The translations under genes were made by a program, and so were the position numbers. Under the pieces are notes generated by a model. The model had not been told where the DNA came from. It ran no database searches and saw nothing but the letters and a program-made list of their open reading frames with translations. This document shows, in pieces, positions 17,836 through 26,640 of a stretch of DNA of 64,000 nt. Positions within the stretch are counted from its first letter, which is position 1; every line of letters begins with the position of its first letter. The stretch comes from Cupriavidus necator A5-1 (GTDB taxonomy: Bacteria; Pseudomonadota; Gammaproteobacteria; Burkholderiales; Burkholderiaceae): NCBI RefSeq assembly GCF_000744095.1, contig NZ_JQLI01000001.1, positions 4,588,001 to 4,652,000 of the forward strand. The letters run 5' to 3'.

Positions 17836-18087
17836 TCATAAGCCCAGACAGTCAGTGCTCATTTTTGGCCTATCGACTGAGGGCGGAAACACGCGCCAGC
17901 AGCCGTCATCGTGCCGAAAGAAGAACAACGCGCGCAAACCGGCCGGTTGCGCGGTCTCGACGCATACGTAGCGTCGCCGGCCCGATAGGGTACGACTGAA
18001 TTCGACTACGTGGACCGACGTCGTGGGGCCAGGCGCGAGCCATTTATCGACCTGAAAACGCAGCGACTGCTCATTTGTGCTTTTCAC
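17836..18087 (-). CDS. Small conserved protein, copy A of a four-copy family
   Basis: 83 residues from a GTG start preceded by GGAGGGGGAC; all four copies share the start position relative to this SD. Core LRFQVDKWLAPGPTTSV, then EFSRTLSGRRRYVCVE, PAGLRALFFFRHDDGCW and RVFPP. The pattern (two beta-rich halves with R-R-Y-V-C-V and F-F-F-R-H-D-D-G) suggests a small cytosolic beta protein. Other copies: 26395, 31301 and 35909, all on the minus strand. Function unknown; no domain recognised. Confidence 0.75.
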   Translation of the reverse strand: MKSTNEQSLRFQVDKWLAPGPTTSVHVVEFSRTLSGRRRYVCVETAQPAGLRALFFFRHDDGCWRVFPPSVDRPKMSTDCLGL

Positions 18088-18179
18088 GTCCCCCTCCATC
18101 ACCCCGGTTCTTGTTTGCCGCAGCGCTCCAGAAGCCCAAGGCAGTTGTCAGAATTGCCTTGGAGGCACTGCTGCGCTGC

Positions 18180-18860
18180 GATGCGTTTCATGGTGCATCT
18201 GGCATCGCTGCCGAATCTTGAGAAAGCGCTTTAAGTCTCGGCCATAAGCTAACTCCACTACGTATCGTTTTGCGAAATGGCAACAGCAGGAACGCAGGCT
18301 ATGAGGTGCCGACATGCGCATCCAGCGTGCCAGGGCTGATGCATCGCAGTATGCGCGACCCAGCACAAAGTCGCGTTGGTAACAATCGAGAAACGGCCGA
18401 GATTTGCTGGAGGTTGACCCCGCGCGCTTAGCGGCCGAGGAACTTCCTACGCCGATTCTTCGATTCTTCGCTGCACTTTGGGTCATCCTTTTGTTGGAGC
18501 GTCGATGCACGCGAGGTACAGTCAACAGCACTTCCTACGCTTGCAAGAGGGCGCCATTGCTCGTCACAGGCTTGGTGGCTGCTGTCCAGCCTCCGCTGCT
18601 CGGTTTGTCGATGGACACGGCGGGGATGCAGGCATTGGTGCGGCGGTCTTGAGGCCATGGCAGGATGACTGCTTGCGCGAGTGTGGCCATTCCTTGCCGC
18701 TCGGTAGCCAAGCACTGACAGTCGGCGCCTGGTTGCGCGCACGGCGTATGCTGGCGATGTACAAACAAGTGGGCACGGTTGACGCCGTGGTCTGCGTAGG
18801 AGGCGGCGCTGCAGTGAGCACCGTGAACGCCGGCATCGAGGCCCCCCGCGGCAGAATAGA
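18180..18860. other. Leader of copy A and unrecognised sequence up to IS3
   Basis: The part to about 18450 is repeated upstream of copy D (to 36518), including CGAATCTTGAGAAAGCGCTTTAA and GGTTGACCCCGCGCGCTTAGCGGCC, so it is probably the promoter region of this gene family. From 18450 to 18860 open frames exist on both strands but none is recognised; a gene may have been cut by the IS3 insertion. Confidence 0.4.
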
Positions 18861-18906
18861 TGTCGCCCCGATAGAATTTGAACCCTGGGGGCGATAAGAG
18901 ATAGAA

Positions 18907-19386
18907 GTGGCTCGTTACGGACAAGAATTCAAGGACCGGGCGGTAGCACGGTTGTTACCGCCGGAGAGTGCGGCGGTGGAAGTGGTTTCAAGGGAATTGG
19001 GTGTGGCAGTGGCCACGCTGGAGCGCTGGCGTGCGGACGCTATGTCCATGCCCGCTCGCGAGCGGGCATGGACAGCGGCGGCCAGGTTTGAGGCGGTGCT
19101 GGCGACGGCTGCGTTGGACGAGGCCAGCAAGAACGCCTGGTGCCGTGAGAACGGTGTGTATCCGCAGGAGTTGGAGCAGTGGCGCACTGCCGCCACGCAG
19201 GCGCTGGCTGAGCCCGAGGATGCGCGCGCCACCCATAGTGAGACAAAGGCCGATCGGCGCCGTATCAAGGAACTCGAGCGCGAGCTGCGCCGCAAGGAGA
19301 AGGCCCTGGCCGAAGCTGCCGCCCTGTTGATACTCTCAAAAAAGCTCGAGGGGATCTTCCCGAAGGACAAGGACGAGGACGCATGA
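18907..19386 (+). CDS. IS3 transposase OrfA
   Basis: 159 residues. An N-terminal helix-turn-helix (ESAAVEVVSRELGVAVATLERW) and a C-terminal leucine-zipper-like helix (RIKELERELRRKEKALAEAA). In between lies a duplicated-looking second helix-turn-helix (WCRENGVYPQELEQW). It overlaps OrfB by ATGA, so expression may rely on coupling rather than the usual minus-one frameshift. Codons 48-57 contain a 32-bp perfect palindrome (see 19045-19076). Confidence 0.85.
   Translation: MARYGQEFKDRAVARLLPPESAAVEVVSRELGVAVATLERWRADAMSMPARERAWTAAARFEAVLATAALDEASKNAWCRENGVYPQELEQWRTAATQALAEPEDARATHSETKADRRRIKELERELRRKEKALAEAAALLILSKKLEGIFPKDKDEDA
19045..19076. repeat. 32-bp perfect palindrome inside IS3 OrfA
   Basis: TGTCCATGCCCGCTCG is followed directly by its exact reverse complement, with no spacer. 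It encodes S-M-P-A-R-E-R-A-W-T in the OrfA frame. At this length it can extrude a cruciform or form a strong mRNA hairpin. Confidence 0.85.
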
Positions 19387-20477
19387 TCGGCCTGGAAGAT
19401 CGCCAAACGATGGTCCGCCATATCGAAACCGCTCACGCAGGCGGTGCTCGCCTGCGCCTGGCCTGCGAGGTAGCTGGCATAACCGTGCGCACGCTGCAAC
19501 GCTGGAAGGCCCACGATGGCTTGGTGGTCGGCGACCGCCGCCCCGGGGCCGAGCGGCCCACGCCCGCGCATGCGCTGAGCATCGAGGAGCGCGAACGCAT
19601 TCTGGCCGTTGCCAACGAGCCGCGCTTCGCCGACATGCCGCCGGCGCGCATCGTGCCCATGCTGGCCGATGAGGGTGTCTACCTGGCCAGCGAATCGAGC
19701 TTCGGTCGGGTGCTGCGCGCCCATGGGCAGACCCGGCATCGGGGGCGTGCCAAGGCGCCGCGCCAAAGCCGTCCGCCCACCACGCACGTGGCAACGGGGC
19801 CGCGCCAACTGTGGTGCTGGGACATGACCTACCTGCCGGCCGAGGTCGCTGGGCGCTGGTTTTATCTGTACCTCATCCTGGACGTATATAGCCGCAAGAT
19901 CGTGGGCTTCGAGGTCCACGATCGGGACGACGCCAACCACGCGGCGCATCTGGTCAAGCGCACGGCGCTGGCCGAGGGTATTCACGCCATGGCGACCAAG
20001 CCGGTGCTGCACGGGGACAATGGTGCTACGCTCAAGGCCACCACGGTGCTGGCGATGTTGCACTGGCTGGGCGTCAAGCCCTCGTATTCGCGCCCACGCG
20101 TGAGCGACGATAACGCCTTTGTGGAGAGCCTGTTCCGCACGGCCAAGTACAGACCCGAGTTCCCGTCCACGGGCTTTGCCGATCTGGCCGCGGCGCGCAC
20201 CTGGGCGGCGCACTTCGTCCACTGGTACAACCATGAGCATCGGCACAGCGGCATCCGCTACGTGAGCCCGGCACAGCGCCACGCCGGACAAGACGACAAG
20301 ATTCTGGCCGCGCGCCACGCGCTGTATGTTCAGGCCCGTGAGCGCAACCCGCGTCGCTGGACATGCGACACGCGAGACTGGTCGCCAATCGACACGGTCA
20401 CGCTCAATCCGGAGCGCGAGATTGCCGTGCCCACCGGTATCAAGCCAGGCGCCGAAAAACAGCGTTTGGCTGCATGA
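19383..20477 (+). CDS. IS3 transposase OrfB (integrase core)
   Basis: 364 residues. N-terminal helix-turn-helix (CEVAGITVRTLQRWK) then the rve DDE domain: Asp in LWCWDMTYLPAEVAG, Asp in VLHGDNGATLKATT, Glu in VSDDNAFVESLFRTAKYR. Catalytic residues complete. It ends 11 bases before the right terminal repeat. Confidence 0.92.
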   Translation: MIGLEDRQTMVRHIETAHAGGARLRLACEVAGITVRTLQRWKAHDGLVVGDRRPGAERPTPAHALSIEERERILAVANEPRFADMPPARIVPMLADEGVYLASESSFGRVLRAHGQTRHRGRAKAPRQSRPPTTHVATGPRQLWCWDMTYLPAEVAGRWFYLYLILDVYSRKIVGFEVHDRDDANHAAHLVKRTALAEGIHAMATKPVLHGDNGATLKATTVLAMLHWLGVKPSYSRPRVSDDNAFVESLFRTAKYRPEFPSTGFADLAAARTWAAHFVHWYNHEHRHSGIRYVSPAQRHAGQDDKILAARHALYVQARERNPRRWTCDTRDWSPIDTVTLNPEREIAVPTGIKPGAEKQRLAA

Positions 20478-20488
20478 ATGAGGCGACA

Positions 20489-20788
20489 TCTACCTTGACG
20501 CGCGCCGGAGGCGTTCGAGCGCGCAGCGGCGCTCGAATTGCACGGCAAGATTCTGGAAGACATTTCCGGGCAGGTGGTGTCGGCACCCACTGAATCGCAT
20601 CGCCAACGCGCAGCTCCAAGCTGCATGGCAACGTGCGTTTGTTACGACTGGCGGTAAGCCATCCGGCAACATTCGTCGTCGCATCCGTTCTCGCCGACCT
20701 TCATTCGCGCGTTGGCTTTGAAACGAGGCCGCAGTACGGACCCGGTGCGTAGGTCCCCTGTACACGCGTGCGCAGACGGAGGAGGGCC
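20489..20788. other. Short stretch between IS3 and the TPR gene
   Basis: A plus-strand frame from the IS3 end to about 20658 reads AFERAAALELHGKILEDISG and could be the 3' end of a gene cut by IS3. It matches nothing I recognise. The rest is leader of the next gene. Confidence 0.35.
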
Positions 20789-21121
20789 ATGACCATGCCA
20801 AAGTTCTCGATAGCACCGCTGGAGCGACGACTCGCCACTGGCCAGGATTCCGTTCTGCTCAGGGTCACGCTTGCACTCGCGTACCAGCAACAAGGAAACC
20901 TGGCCGCCGCCATTCCCCACCTACTCAAAGCTACCGAGTTGGACCCACGCTATTCGGCTGCCTGGCGATCCCTCGGTATTCTTTATGTGGAACTCGGCGA
21001 GGATGCGAAGGCGCGTCTTGCGTTTCAGAAAGGCATCGAAGTCGCAAGGGGGCACGGCGACAAACAAGTCGAGAAGGAAATGATTGTGCGTCTTCGGCGT
21101 TTGGACCGGCAATCGGGCTAG
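20789..21121 (+). CDS. Small tetratricopeptide-repeat protein
   Basis: 110 residues; ATG after GGAGGAGGGCC. Two TPR units are visible: VTLALAYQQQGNLAAAIPHL with LKATELDPRYSAAWRSL, then GILYVELGEDAKARLAFQKG. No signal peptide. TPRs mediate protein contacts; the partner is unknown. It stands between IS3 and a convergent cold-shock gene. Confidence 0.8.
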   Translation: MTMPKFSIAPLERRLATGQDSVLLRVTLALAYQQQGNLAAAIPHLLKATELDPRYSAAWRSLGILYVELGEDAKARLAFQKGIEVARGHGDKQVEKEMIVRLRRLDRQSG

Positions 21122-21131
21122 GCGCGAGCAC

Positions 21132-21335
21132 CTATAGCTTACGAATCTTTGATGCTTGTGGGCCTTTCTGGCCGTCCCTGACTTCGAACTCTACCTTGGC
21201 AACTTCTTCCAAAGACTTGAATCCGGTCCCCTGGATTTCGCTGTGATGAGCGAACAAGTCCTTGCCGCCATCATCTGGCGTAATGAACCCGAAGCCCTTT
21301 TCGTTATTGAACCTCTTCACGACACCCGTTGCCAT
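21132..21335 (-). CDS. Cold-shock domain protein with altered RNP1 region
   Basis: 67 residues, about 85% like the copy at 13379. RNP2 (DLFAHHSEI) is intact, but the conserved Trp of K-W-F-N is Arg here (VVKRFNNEKGFGFI) and EGAKV has become EVAKV. The Trp normally stacks on nucleic-acid bases, so binding may be weakened. No clear terminator follows; it converges on the TPR gene with a 10-base gap. Confidence 0.88.
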   Translation of the reverse strand: MATGVVKRFNNEKGFGFITPDDGGKDLFAHHSEIQGTGFKSLEEVAKVEFEVRDGQKGPQASKIRKL

Positions 21336-21592
21336 CTCACCCTCGAACCTAGACGCGATGCAGCCTGCCGCCAAATCAGAACCGGGACGCAATACCCTCG
21401 AGCAGAACACCGGCCACTCGATGGTTGCTGGTGTCAGCATAGCTGAACGAAAACCTCGGTGCCAACATGGTTGACGGTGACTCAGCTGTCCACGTGCCGG
21501 GCCAATGAAGATGCAAGTGAACAGCATAATAGTTAGCCCTGATATTAAAATTTTCTAATTCGCAGTTAAATTTGACGTCTTTGGGGGTCATC

Positions 21593-21931
21593 GTGATAAA
21601 GAAATTTTGTGCTGTAGCCGTTGCAGCGTTGCTGACGGTAGGTATTGCTCACGCGCAACCGGCTGCGCCGGCGGCCGCCGCCAAGCCTGCAGCGCCCGCT
21701 GCCGCAACCCCGCCTGCTGCCTCGAGTTGCGAAGCGCAAGCGGTTGGTAAAAATGGCAAACCGCTAACGGGGGCTGCTAAGGCCTCCTTCATCAAGAAAT
21801 GCGAAGGTAGTGGCAAAAGTAACGAGTCGGCCGCGTGCGAAGCGAAAGCAGTTGGGAAGGACGGAAAGCCGCTTGCGGGTGCTGCGAAAACCTCGTTTAT
21901 GAAGAAGTGTGAAGCTGCTGCCGGCAAGTAA
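21593..21931 (+). CDS. PsiF-repeat secreted protein
   Basis: 112 residues from a GTG (VIKKFCAVAVAALL) after GGGGGTC. A signal peptide ends at AHA-QP. An Ala/Pro-rich linker leads to two PsiF repeats, each C-E-A-x-A-V-G-K-x-G-K-P-L-x-G-A-A-K-x-S-F followed by K-K-C. The family is named for the phosphate-starvation-inducible PsiF of E. coli; its role is unknown. A Pst transporter lies in the same window. A terminator follows. Confidence 0.82.
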   Translation: MIKKFCAVAVAALLTVGIAHAQPAAPAAAAKPAAPAAATPPAASSCEAQAVGKNGKPLTGAAKASFIKKCEGSGKSNESAACEAKAVGKDGKPLAGAAKTSFMKKCEAAAGK

Positions 21932-21949
21932 TCCCACGCGCCACTAAAA

Positions 21950-21971
21950 AGCCGGCAATGCCGGCTCTTTT
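21950..21971 (+). terminator. Rho-independent terminator of the PsiF-like gene
   Basis: Stem AGCCGGC / GCCGGCT with a 3-base loop, followed by CTTTT, 18 bases after the stop. Confidence 0.85.
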
Positions 21972-22124
21972 CGCACTTCGACCTCTACTTCTATGACGAG
22001 GTGACGCCATCCTACGGCTCCCGCGCGGTCAGGCGGCTGGTGGCAAAGGTTTCTGCCATCCTTTGGATGGACGTTGCGTCCGGCCCGTCAGAGTCAGGAC
22101 GCGCCCCCCTTGGTGCCAGCCATT

Positions 22125-22472
22125 CTAATTATTGTAATAGTCGTGCCAACGATGCCATTCGCGATGACGCTCGCGCCATTGGCGTTCCCGCCAGCGTCGT
22201 TCGCGCCACTGCTGCTCCCGCCAAGCACGAGCCTGCCAGTCATCGTAGTAATACCCATAGCCGGGTGTCACCACAACCGGCCGAGGTTCGACGATTACAG
22301 GAGCCGGGTCATAATAGACCGGTGGTGGAGGCTCGTAGTAGACCGGTGGAGGAACGACTACGGCTGGCCCGGGGATGCCGATGCCAATCCCTACATCTAC
22401 GCGCGCCTCGGCAACGCTGGAAGTGAGTCCCACAACTCCGGCCAGAAGCCACAGTGCTGCGACCTTCCGCAT
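22125..22472 (-). CDS. Secreted PXPV-type protein with Trp/Arg-rich tail
   Basis: 115 residues. A signal peptide (MRKVAALWLLAGVVGLTSSVAEA) is followed by GIGIGIPGPAVVVPPPVYYE with repeated P-P-x-V-Y-Y and V-V-x-P units, then a basic tail of repeated W-R-E-R-x-W-R-E-R. Such PXPV-repeat proteins are common in Burkholderiales envelopes; function unknown. A trace of the same tail seems to lie near 36710-36790. Confidence 0.75.
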   Translation of the reverse strand: MRKVAALWLLAGVVGLTSSVAEARVDVGIGIGIPGPAVVVPPPVYYEPPPPVYYDPAPVIVEPRPVVVTPGYGYYYDDWQARAWREQQWRERRWRERQWRERHREWHRWHDYYNN

Positions 22473-22897
22473 GGCTTTCTCCTTGTCCCCTTACAAGTAC
22501 TCTAGGCCTGCTTGGTTCGATGGTGTATTAGCGGATTCGCACGGCGGTTACTTTCTGTAACGCGATATGGAAGCACACGTTGTCCCGCCGAACGGAGAGC
22601 TCGGCCGATAATATTCACTGAGCATCTTTCTCGCGGGACTGGATTCCTCGGCGAGCGCTGGCTGGCACCCTATCACCCCATCAGCCAAGGCGGCCGAGAG
22701 ATTCGCTGGCCGCCAAGCATGCTTGCCACGTCGGTGAGCGAGAGCATTTATGAAGGTTTTGTGGCAGGGCCTAAAGAATGTGCAAGTCTTGGCGTTAAAG
22801 GCCGGAATGCCATCCTCGCCGTAGTATGTTATAGGGGCTGTAGTCAGCGGGACCTCAGGCTAGTAACGTTGAATTGGCATCCAACGAGACACTCTCG
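22473..22897. other. Stretch without a supported gene
   Basis: Promoter side of the PXPV gene, then about 350 bases with no recognisable protein or structure. Confidence 0.35.
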
Positions 22898-23772
22898 CTA
22901 TCGCAGCTCACATCGCATGCAAAGCGCAGACGTTAGGGCCGCACGCTGGACAGCTGGCGAGGACATGACCTCCAGTGGCACGTCCTCAGTCACGACGAGC
23001 GAGAATCCCCAGCGAGCGAAGTAAGCGGGAGCCACTGTGGAGAAGATATAGGCTTCGTGTGCTTCCGTGCCGCGAGCCCGCATCAATAGTGCTTCAACCA
23101 GGCACCCTGCGATGCCTCTGTCTCGGTACGCTGGCTCAACCGCTACTGAGCTTCCCGAGCCCATGCCCATGCCTGTGCCCGGCGTTCGCGAAGAAACGAC
23201 TATAAAGGGGAACGGCAGCGCCGAGATGACCGATAACCCATTGGTGCGAGCTCGCAGCGATTGGCCTCGCTGCTGGGTGAGCCCGTTATTGAGCCTGGTC
23301 CGGGAATCGTCGGCGACAGTGGTGAGCGCAGCGATGCGCATCCCGTTTGAGAGATCGAGTCGAAATCGACGCTTCCCATGGCGCTGCCGTTCACTGACGA
23401 TCTTGGAGCAAGGAAGTGAAGGTGGCTGTGTTCATCATGCGGCCACCTCTATCGGATTGACCTGAAACCCGAGGGCCGCGGCACGGCGTTTGAGGGCGGC
23501 AATACTGCGCTGGCGCTGCTGCTCCTCATAGTGCTGCTGGCCCTGGTCGACGAAGGCTTCGCCACGCGTGAGCATGAAGTACACCTAGAGCGGATAAGAA
23601 CGCTCGAGCCGTGATGTTCTGCTGACGCACATCCAATAATGCGGTTCTCATATAGCGCAACTTGGAATTCTTCGATTATTTCGGAAGGTATCCGAGGCGG
23701 GGAGGCCGCATCGCTCGAGCAATGCAGCGACTTGATGCCAATCTGAACGAAAGGCCGAACGTAGAACAACAT
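22898..23772 (-). pseudogene. ArsN2-like acetyltransferase, interrupted
   Basis: The 5' part (23772 down to about 23595) reads MLTDVVLRSAFRSDWHQVAA, loses frame near 23695, then EIIEEFQVALYENRIIGCAS and HHGSSVLIRS. The 3' part (about 23150-22898) continues VAVEPAYRDRGIAGCLVEAL, APAYFARWGFSLV and TSALCMRCELR. About 430 bases of foreign sequence split the gene between R-S and V-A-V, the acetyl-CoA region. The original protein would match the intact copy at 12676. Confidence 0.8.
23435..23580 (-). pseudogene. C-terminal fragment of a transposase inside the broken acetyltransferase
   Basis: Minus-strand reading E-A-F-V-D-Q-G-Q-Q-H-Y-E-E-Q, then QRQRSIAALKRRAAALGFQV and a stop. This Tyr/Arg-rich ending is typical of several transposase families; I cannot assign one. 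Only the tail remains, so the inserted 430 bases are an IS remnant. Confidence 0.5.
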
Positions 23773-24012
23773 CGGTCAGCATGATGATGTGACTCCTGCG
23801 TGCGGCCTCTTCGGCCAGTAAGGCCTACGGCGCGCATCTAATAATGTTGAAGGCATTCATGTTGCCTTTCTCGCATGTCATTCCGGCGGTCATGCCACCG
23901 CCGATAGACCATTCGCAAATGGCTATCATCGAACAGAGCGCCGGTCTGTAAGCGATTGTGATTGTCGCGCTCTGCGCCAAGTAGACTCCGATACCAACAT
24001 GAGATTGCTGAC

Positions 24013-25020
24013 ATGTCCGTTCGTTCTGGGCTCCCGCGCTAGCTGCGGTGCTCCTGTTCGGCGCGAGCACACCGCTGGCAAAGACCCTCACTGGCACAGT
24101 CTCGCCGCTGTTGCTGGCTGGGTTGTTATACCTTGGCAGCGGACTTGGCCTGGGTGGAGTGCTGGTGCTACGGCGGCTCACCGGGAAGGGCAATGGCCAA
24201 CCTTCGCAGCAGCCAGCCATCCCTCGTCGCGAGATTCCTTGGCTTCTTGGTGCCATCCTAGCAGGCGGAGTGGCTGGCTCGGCACTTCTGATGGTGGGGT
24301 TAGGTACGACGAGCGCGGCCTCCGCCTCCTTGCTGCTCAACGTCGAAGGCGTGTTCACGGCGCTCATTGCTTGGATTGTCTTCAAGGAGAATGCGGGCAG
24401 GCAAATCGTCCTTGGCATGGTCGCTATTGTCGCCGGGTGCGCTGCTGATTGTTGCCGCCTGCGCTTGCTGGGCCATCGACAACAACTTGACCCGCAAGGT
24501 GTCATCCAATGACGCCGTCCTGATTGCATGCCTGAAGGGGCTGGTAGCTGGTGTTTGCAATACCGCCCTTGCGCTGATTACTGGCGCTGAGTTGCCGGGC
24601 GGCGTACCTATTCTGTCGGCCATGGTGGTGGGCTTTGTCGGCTATGGCGTCAGCCTCGCGCTCTTCGTGGTAGCGCTACGCCATTTGGGTACGGCAAGAA
24701 CCGGGGCGTATTTCTCGGTTGCGCCGCTGTTCGGCGTTATTGTTTCTTTTGCGTTGTGGCCGGAGTTGCCCGGTGTTCTATTCTCGGTGGCGGCCGCGTT
24801 AATGGCGCTGGGCGTGTGGTTGCATCTGAGTGAACGGCATAAGCACGAACACACGCACGACGCGATGGAGCATACCCACGCCCATCGGCATGATGAACAC
24901 CACCAGCATGAGCACGATTTCCCGTGGGATGGCAGTGAGCCTCATGTTCATCACCACCATGCTGCGATGACCCACAAGCATCCGCACTACCCGGACATTC
25001 ACCATAGGCACCGTCATTGA
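24013..25020 (+). pseudogene. DMT/EamA-family transporter with His-rich tail, two frameshifts
   Basis: Starts MSVRSGLP; one C is missing in a C-run near 24033, after which the frame reads ALAAVLLFGASTPLAKTLTG. One extra G near 24438 (VAIVAG to ALLIVAACACWAI) shifts it again. Two EamA halves of about five membrane helices each can be rebuilt. The tail holds about 25 His residues (HEHTHDAMEHTHAHRHDEHH ... HYPDIHHRHRH), as in EamA proteins suspected of metal handling. Both shifts are in homopolymers, so the gene may be intact if these are sequencing errors. Confidence 0.8.
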
Positions 25021-25091
25021 TGCCCGGCCTGGTGCTCGAGATGTTCCTATCCCGCTGATTCGTGACACGAGCGCTCGCCAGTTTCCGCCTA

Positions 25092-25376
25092 CTATCGGAT
25101 GTCGATTCTTGGTTGGATTATCACTGGACCAGGTACGACGTACGTCGGTTGGGGAGCAGCAGGAACGGCTACGTGCGCGCAGTCCCCATGCCGTTTTAGC
25201 TTTTGCTTGCCATCCTTATAGTTGTACTCGTACTTGTATTCACACAACGGGTCTTTGTATTCGTATTTGTAGTGGTCACCATTGTCTTCGACCTTCGACT
25301 CGAACTCCCGAGCGTTGGCCGCAAAGGCAGTTGCTCCAAGCACAAGAGCACACACGACCATTCCCTTGCTCAACAT
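25092..25376 (-). CDS. Small secreted protein with Tyr/Lys-rich middle
   Basis: 94 residues from the ATG at 25376. A signal peptide (MLSKGMVVCALVLGATAFAANA) precedes EFESKVEDNGDHYKYEYKDP and CEYKYEYNYKDGKQKLKRHG, then a C-terminal V-P-G-P-V-I-I-Q-P end related to PXPV repeats. Two Cys could pair in the periplasm. Function unknown. Confidence 0.65.
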   Translation of the reverse strand: MLSKGMVVCALVLGATAFAANAREFESKVEDNGDHYKYEYKDPLCEYKYEYNYKDGKQKLKRHGDCAHVAVPAAPQPTYVVPGPVIIQPRIDIR

Positions 25377-25631
25377 TGCATCCTCGCTTCCAATATCAGT
25401 GGATGCAATATATCGAGAAATAGCATTACATCGCTGTAAGCGAGTGTAACTAGGCTGCCGTCCCGATTCCGGTGCTGCCTGGGCTTCCCTTTCATTTAGG
25501 TCAGCCGGTTCGCAGGGGGCTGGCATCAGAGAGAGTCAGTAAGGAACCGGAATGGCGCAATCGCCGACCAAATTGCTATTTGTCGCGCCATGCCTTCGCC
25601 ATTACGCTGTGAGCGAATGCTCGAATGCTCG

Positions 25632-25663
25632 AAGGCACGAAGGCACGAAGGCACGAAGGCACG
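25632..25663. repeat. 8-bp tandem repeat, four units
   Basis: AAGGCACG repeated four times exactly, preceded by GAATGCTCG units. It lies in a non-coding stretch between 25377 and 25765 and may vary in copy number. Confidence 0.85.
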
Positions 25664-25765
25664 AACCACATCGGGCAGGTCTGCCCCCGGTTGCAGGATG
25701 GCGTCGCAGGGGTACTGCCTGGAAATCTAGGATGAAGGTGTTTTGATGATGCTGTGGCGACCCTG

Positions 25766-26329
25766 CTAGCCGACTGACAATGCGGGCCCATTGACCTTCG
25801 CACGGAATACGTGGCTGGTATAGCTGTCTAGCGTATTCGCCGCGATTGCCAGAATGATGTCCAGGATGTTTTCTTCAGGATAGCCAGCATGCAAAAAGGT
25901 CTTGACCTCATGCTCGCTAGGGCGACCGCGATGGATGAACATGGTCCGTGTAAAGCTAACGAGGGCACGAAGCCGGGCATCAGCGAGAGGCCTGCCGGCA
26001 CGGATTGCCGCCATTATCTTTCTGAACGTCTCACTGGCGGTGCAGGCGCCCTCGTCAGACGCCTCGTAGTTGCAGCCGCTGGCAACCGCGAGTACGAGAA
26101 AGACCACCCGCTGTTCGAGCGGCGTCAGGGTCAAGTCCTGACTCAACGCGCGGCAGCAATTCTGGTACGGGGCAAACAGTGCTGGCGCACCGGCCATGGC
26201 GGCATTCACGGACGGGACGGCATCCGTCTCATCGATTGCTTCGCAACGGGTGTCACTATCATTTGCGGGCACGGTTTCCCGGCCGGCAAGGCAGAGCGAA
26301 AGGCCGGTACCAGCAAGCATGTTCTTCAT
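25766..26329 (-). CDS. AhpD/carboxymuconolactone-decarboxylase-like protein
   Basis: 187 residues with the all-helical CMD core: LTPLEQRVVFLVLAVASGCNYEASDEGA ... IRAGRPLADARLRALVSFTR ... AGYPEENILDIILAIAANTL. The usual redox pair C-x-x-C of AhpD is not present (only GCNYEAS), so peroxidase coupling is doubtful. A short weakly hydrophobic N-terminus (MKNMLAGTGLSLCLAG) could be a poor signal. Oxidative-stress role is inferred from the family only. Confidence 0.7.
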   Translation of the reverse strand: MKNMLAGTGLSLCLAGRETVPANDSDTRCEAIDETDAVPSVNAAMAGAPALFAPYQNCCRALSQDLTLTPLEQRVVFLVLAVASGCNYEASDEGACTASETFRKIMAAIRAGRPLADARLRALVSFTRTMFIHRGRPSEHEVKTFLHAGYPEENILDIILAIAANTLDSYTSHVFRAKVNGPALSVG

Positions 26330-26394
26330 GGCTCAAGTCTTAGTTGGGTGATTGCTGCTTGGCATCTGCTTGCGACAAGTCGACAATGAGCCGC

Positions 26395-26640
26395 TCACAA
26401 GGCAAGACGGTCGGCACTCATCCTCGAGACTGCAGGCGGAAACACGCGCCAGTAGCCATCATCGTGCCGAAAGAAGAACAACGCGCGCAACCCCGCCGGT
26501 TGCGCGCTCTCGACGCATACGTAGCGTCTCTGGCCCGCATGGGTGCGGCTGAATTCAGCTACGCGGACCGATGTCGTGGGACCAGGCGCGAGCCATTTCT
26601 CGACCTGGAAACGCAGCGACTGCTCATTCGTGTCTTTCAT
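26395..26640 (-). CDS. Small conserved protein, copy B of a four-copy family
   Basis: 81 residues; ATG (MKDTNEQSLRFQVEKW) after GGAGGGGGTC. Same core as copy A: LAPGPTTSV, EFSRTHAGQRRYVCVE, PAGLRALFFFRHDDGYWRVFPP. The C-terminus is two residues shorter. Its leader (CAATGCGCTTCATGACACCTGC, TCTTGAGAAAG) is shared with copies A and D. Confidence 0.75.
   Translation of the reverse strand: MKDTNEQSLRFQVEKWLAPGPTTSVRVAEFSRTHAGQRRYVCVESAQPAGLRALFFFRHDDGYWRVFPPAVSRMSADRLAL

Larger units (their letters stand above)
18861..20488 (+). mobile_element. IS3 family insertion sequence
   Basis: Two overlapping transposase genes between short terminal repeats (TGTCGCC at 18861, GGCGACA ending at 20488; the match extends three bases further out as AGA/TCT). 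No clear target duplication was found. Both genes appear intact. Confidence 0.85.

Noticed and set aside
18915..20489. Long open frame of 524 codons on the minus strand
   Set aside because: It is the antisense of the IS3 OrfA/OrfB genes, whose catalytic motifs are complete on the plus strand.
25632..25663. CRISPR or iteron array
   Set aside because: Only four 8-bp units without spacers and no replication gene nearby; a simple tandem repeat.
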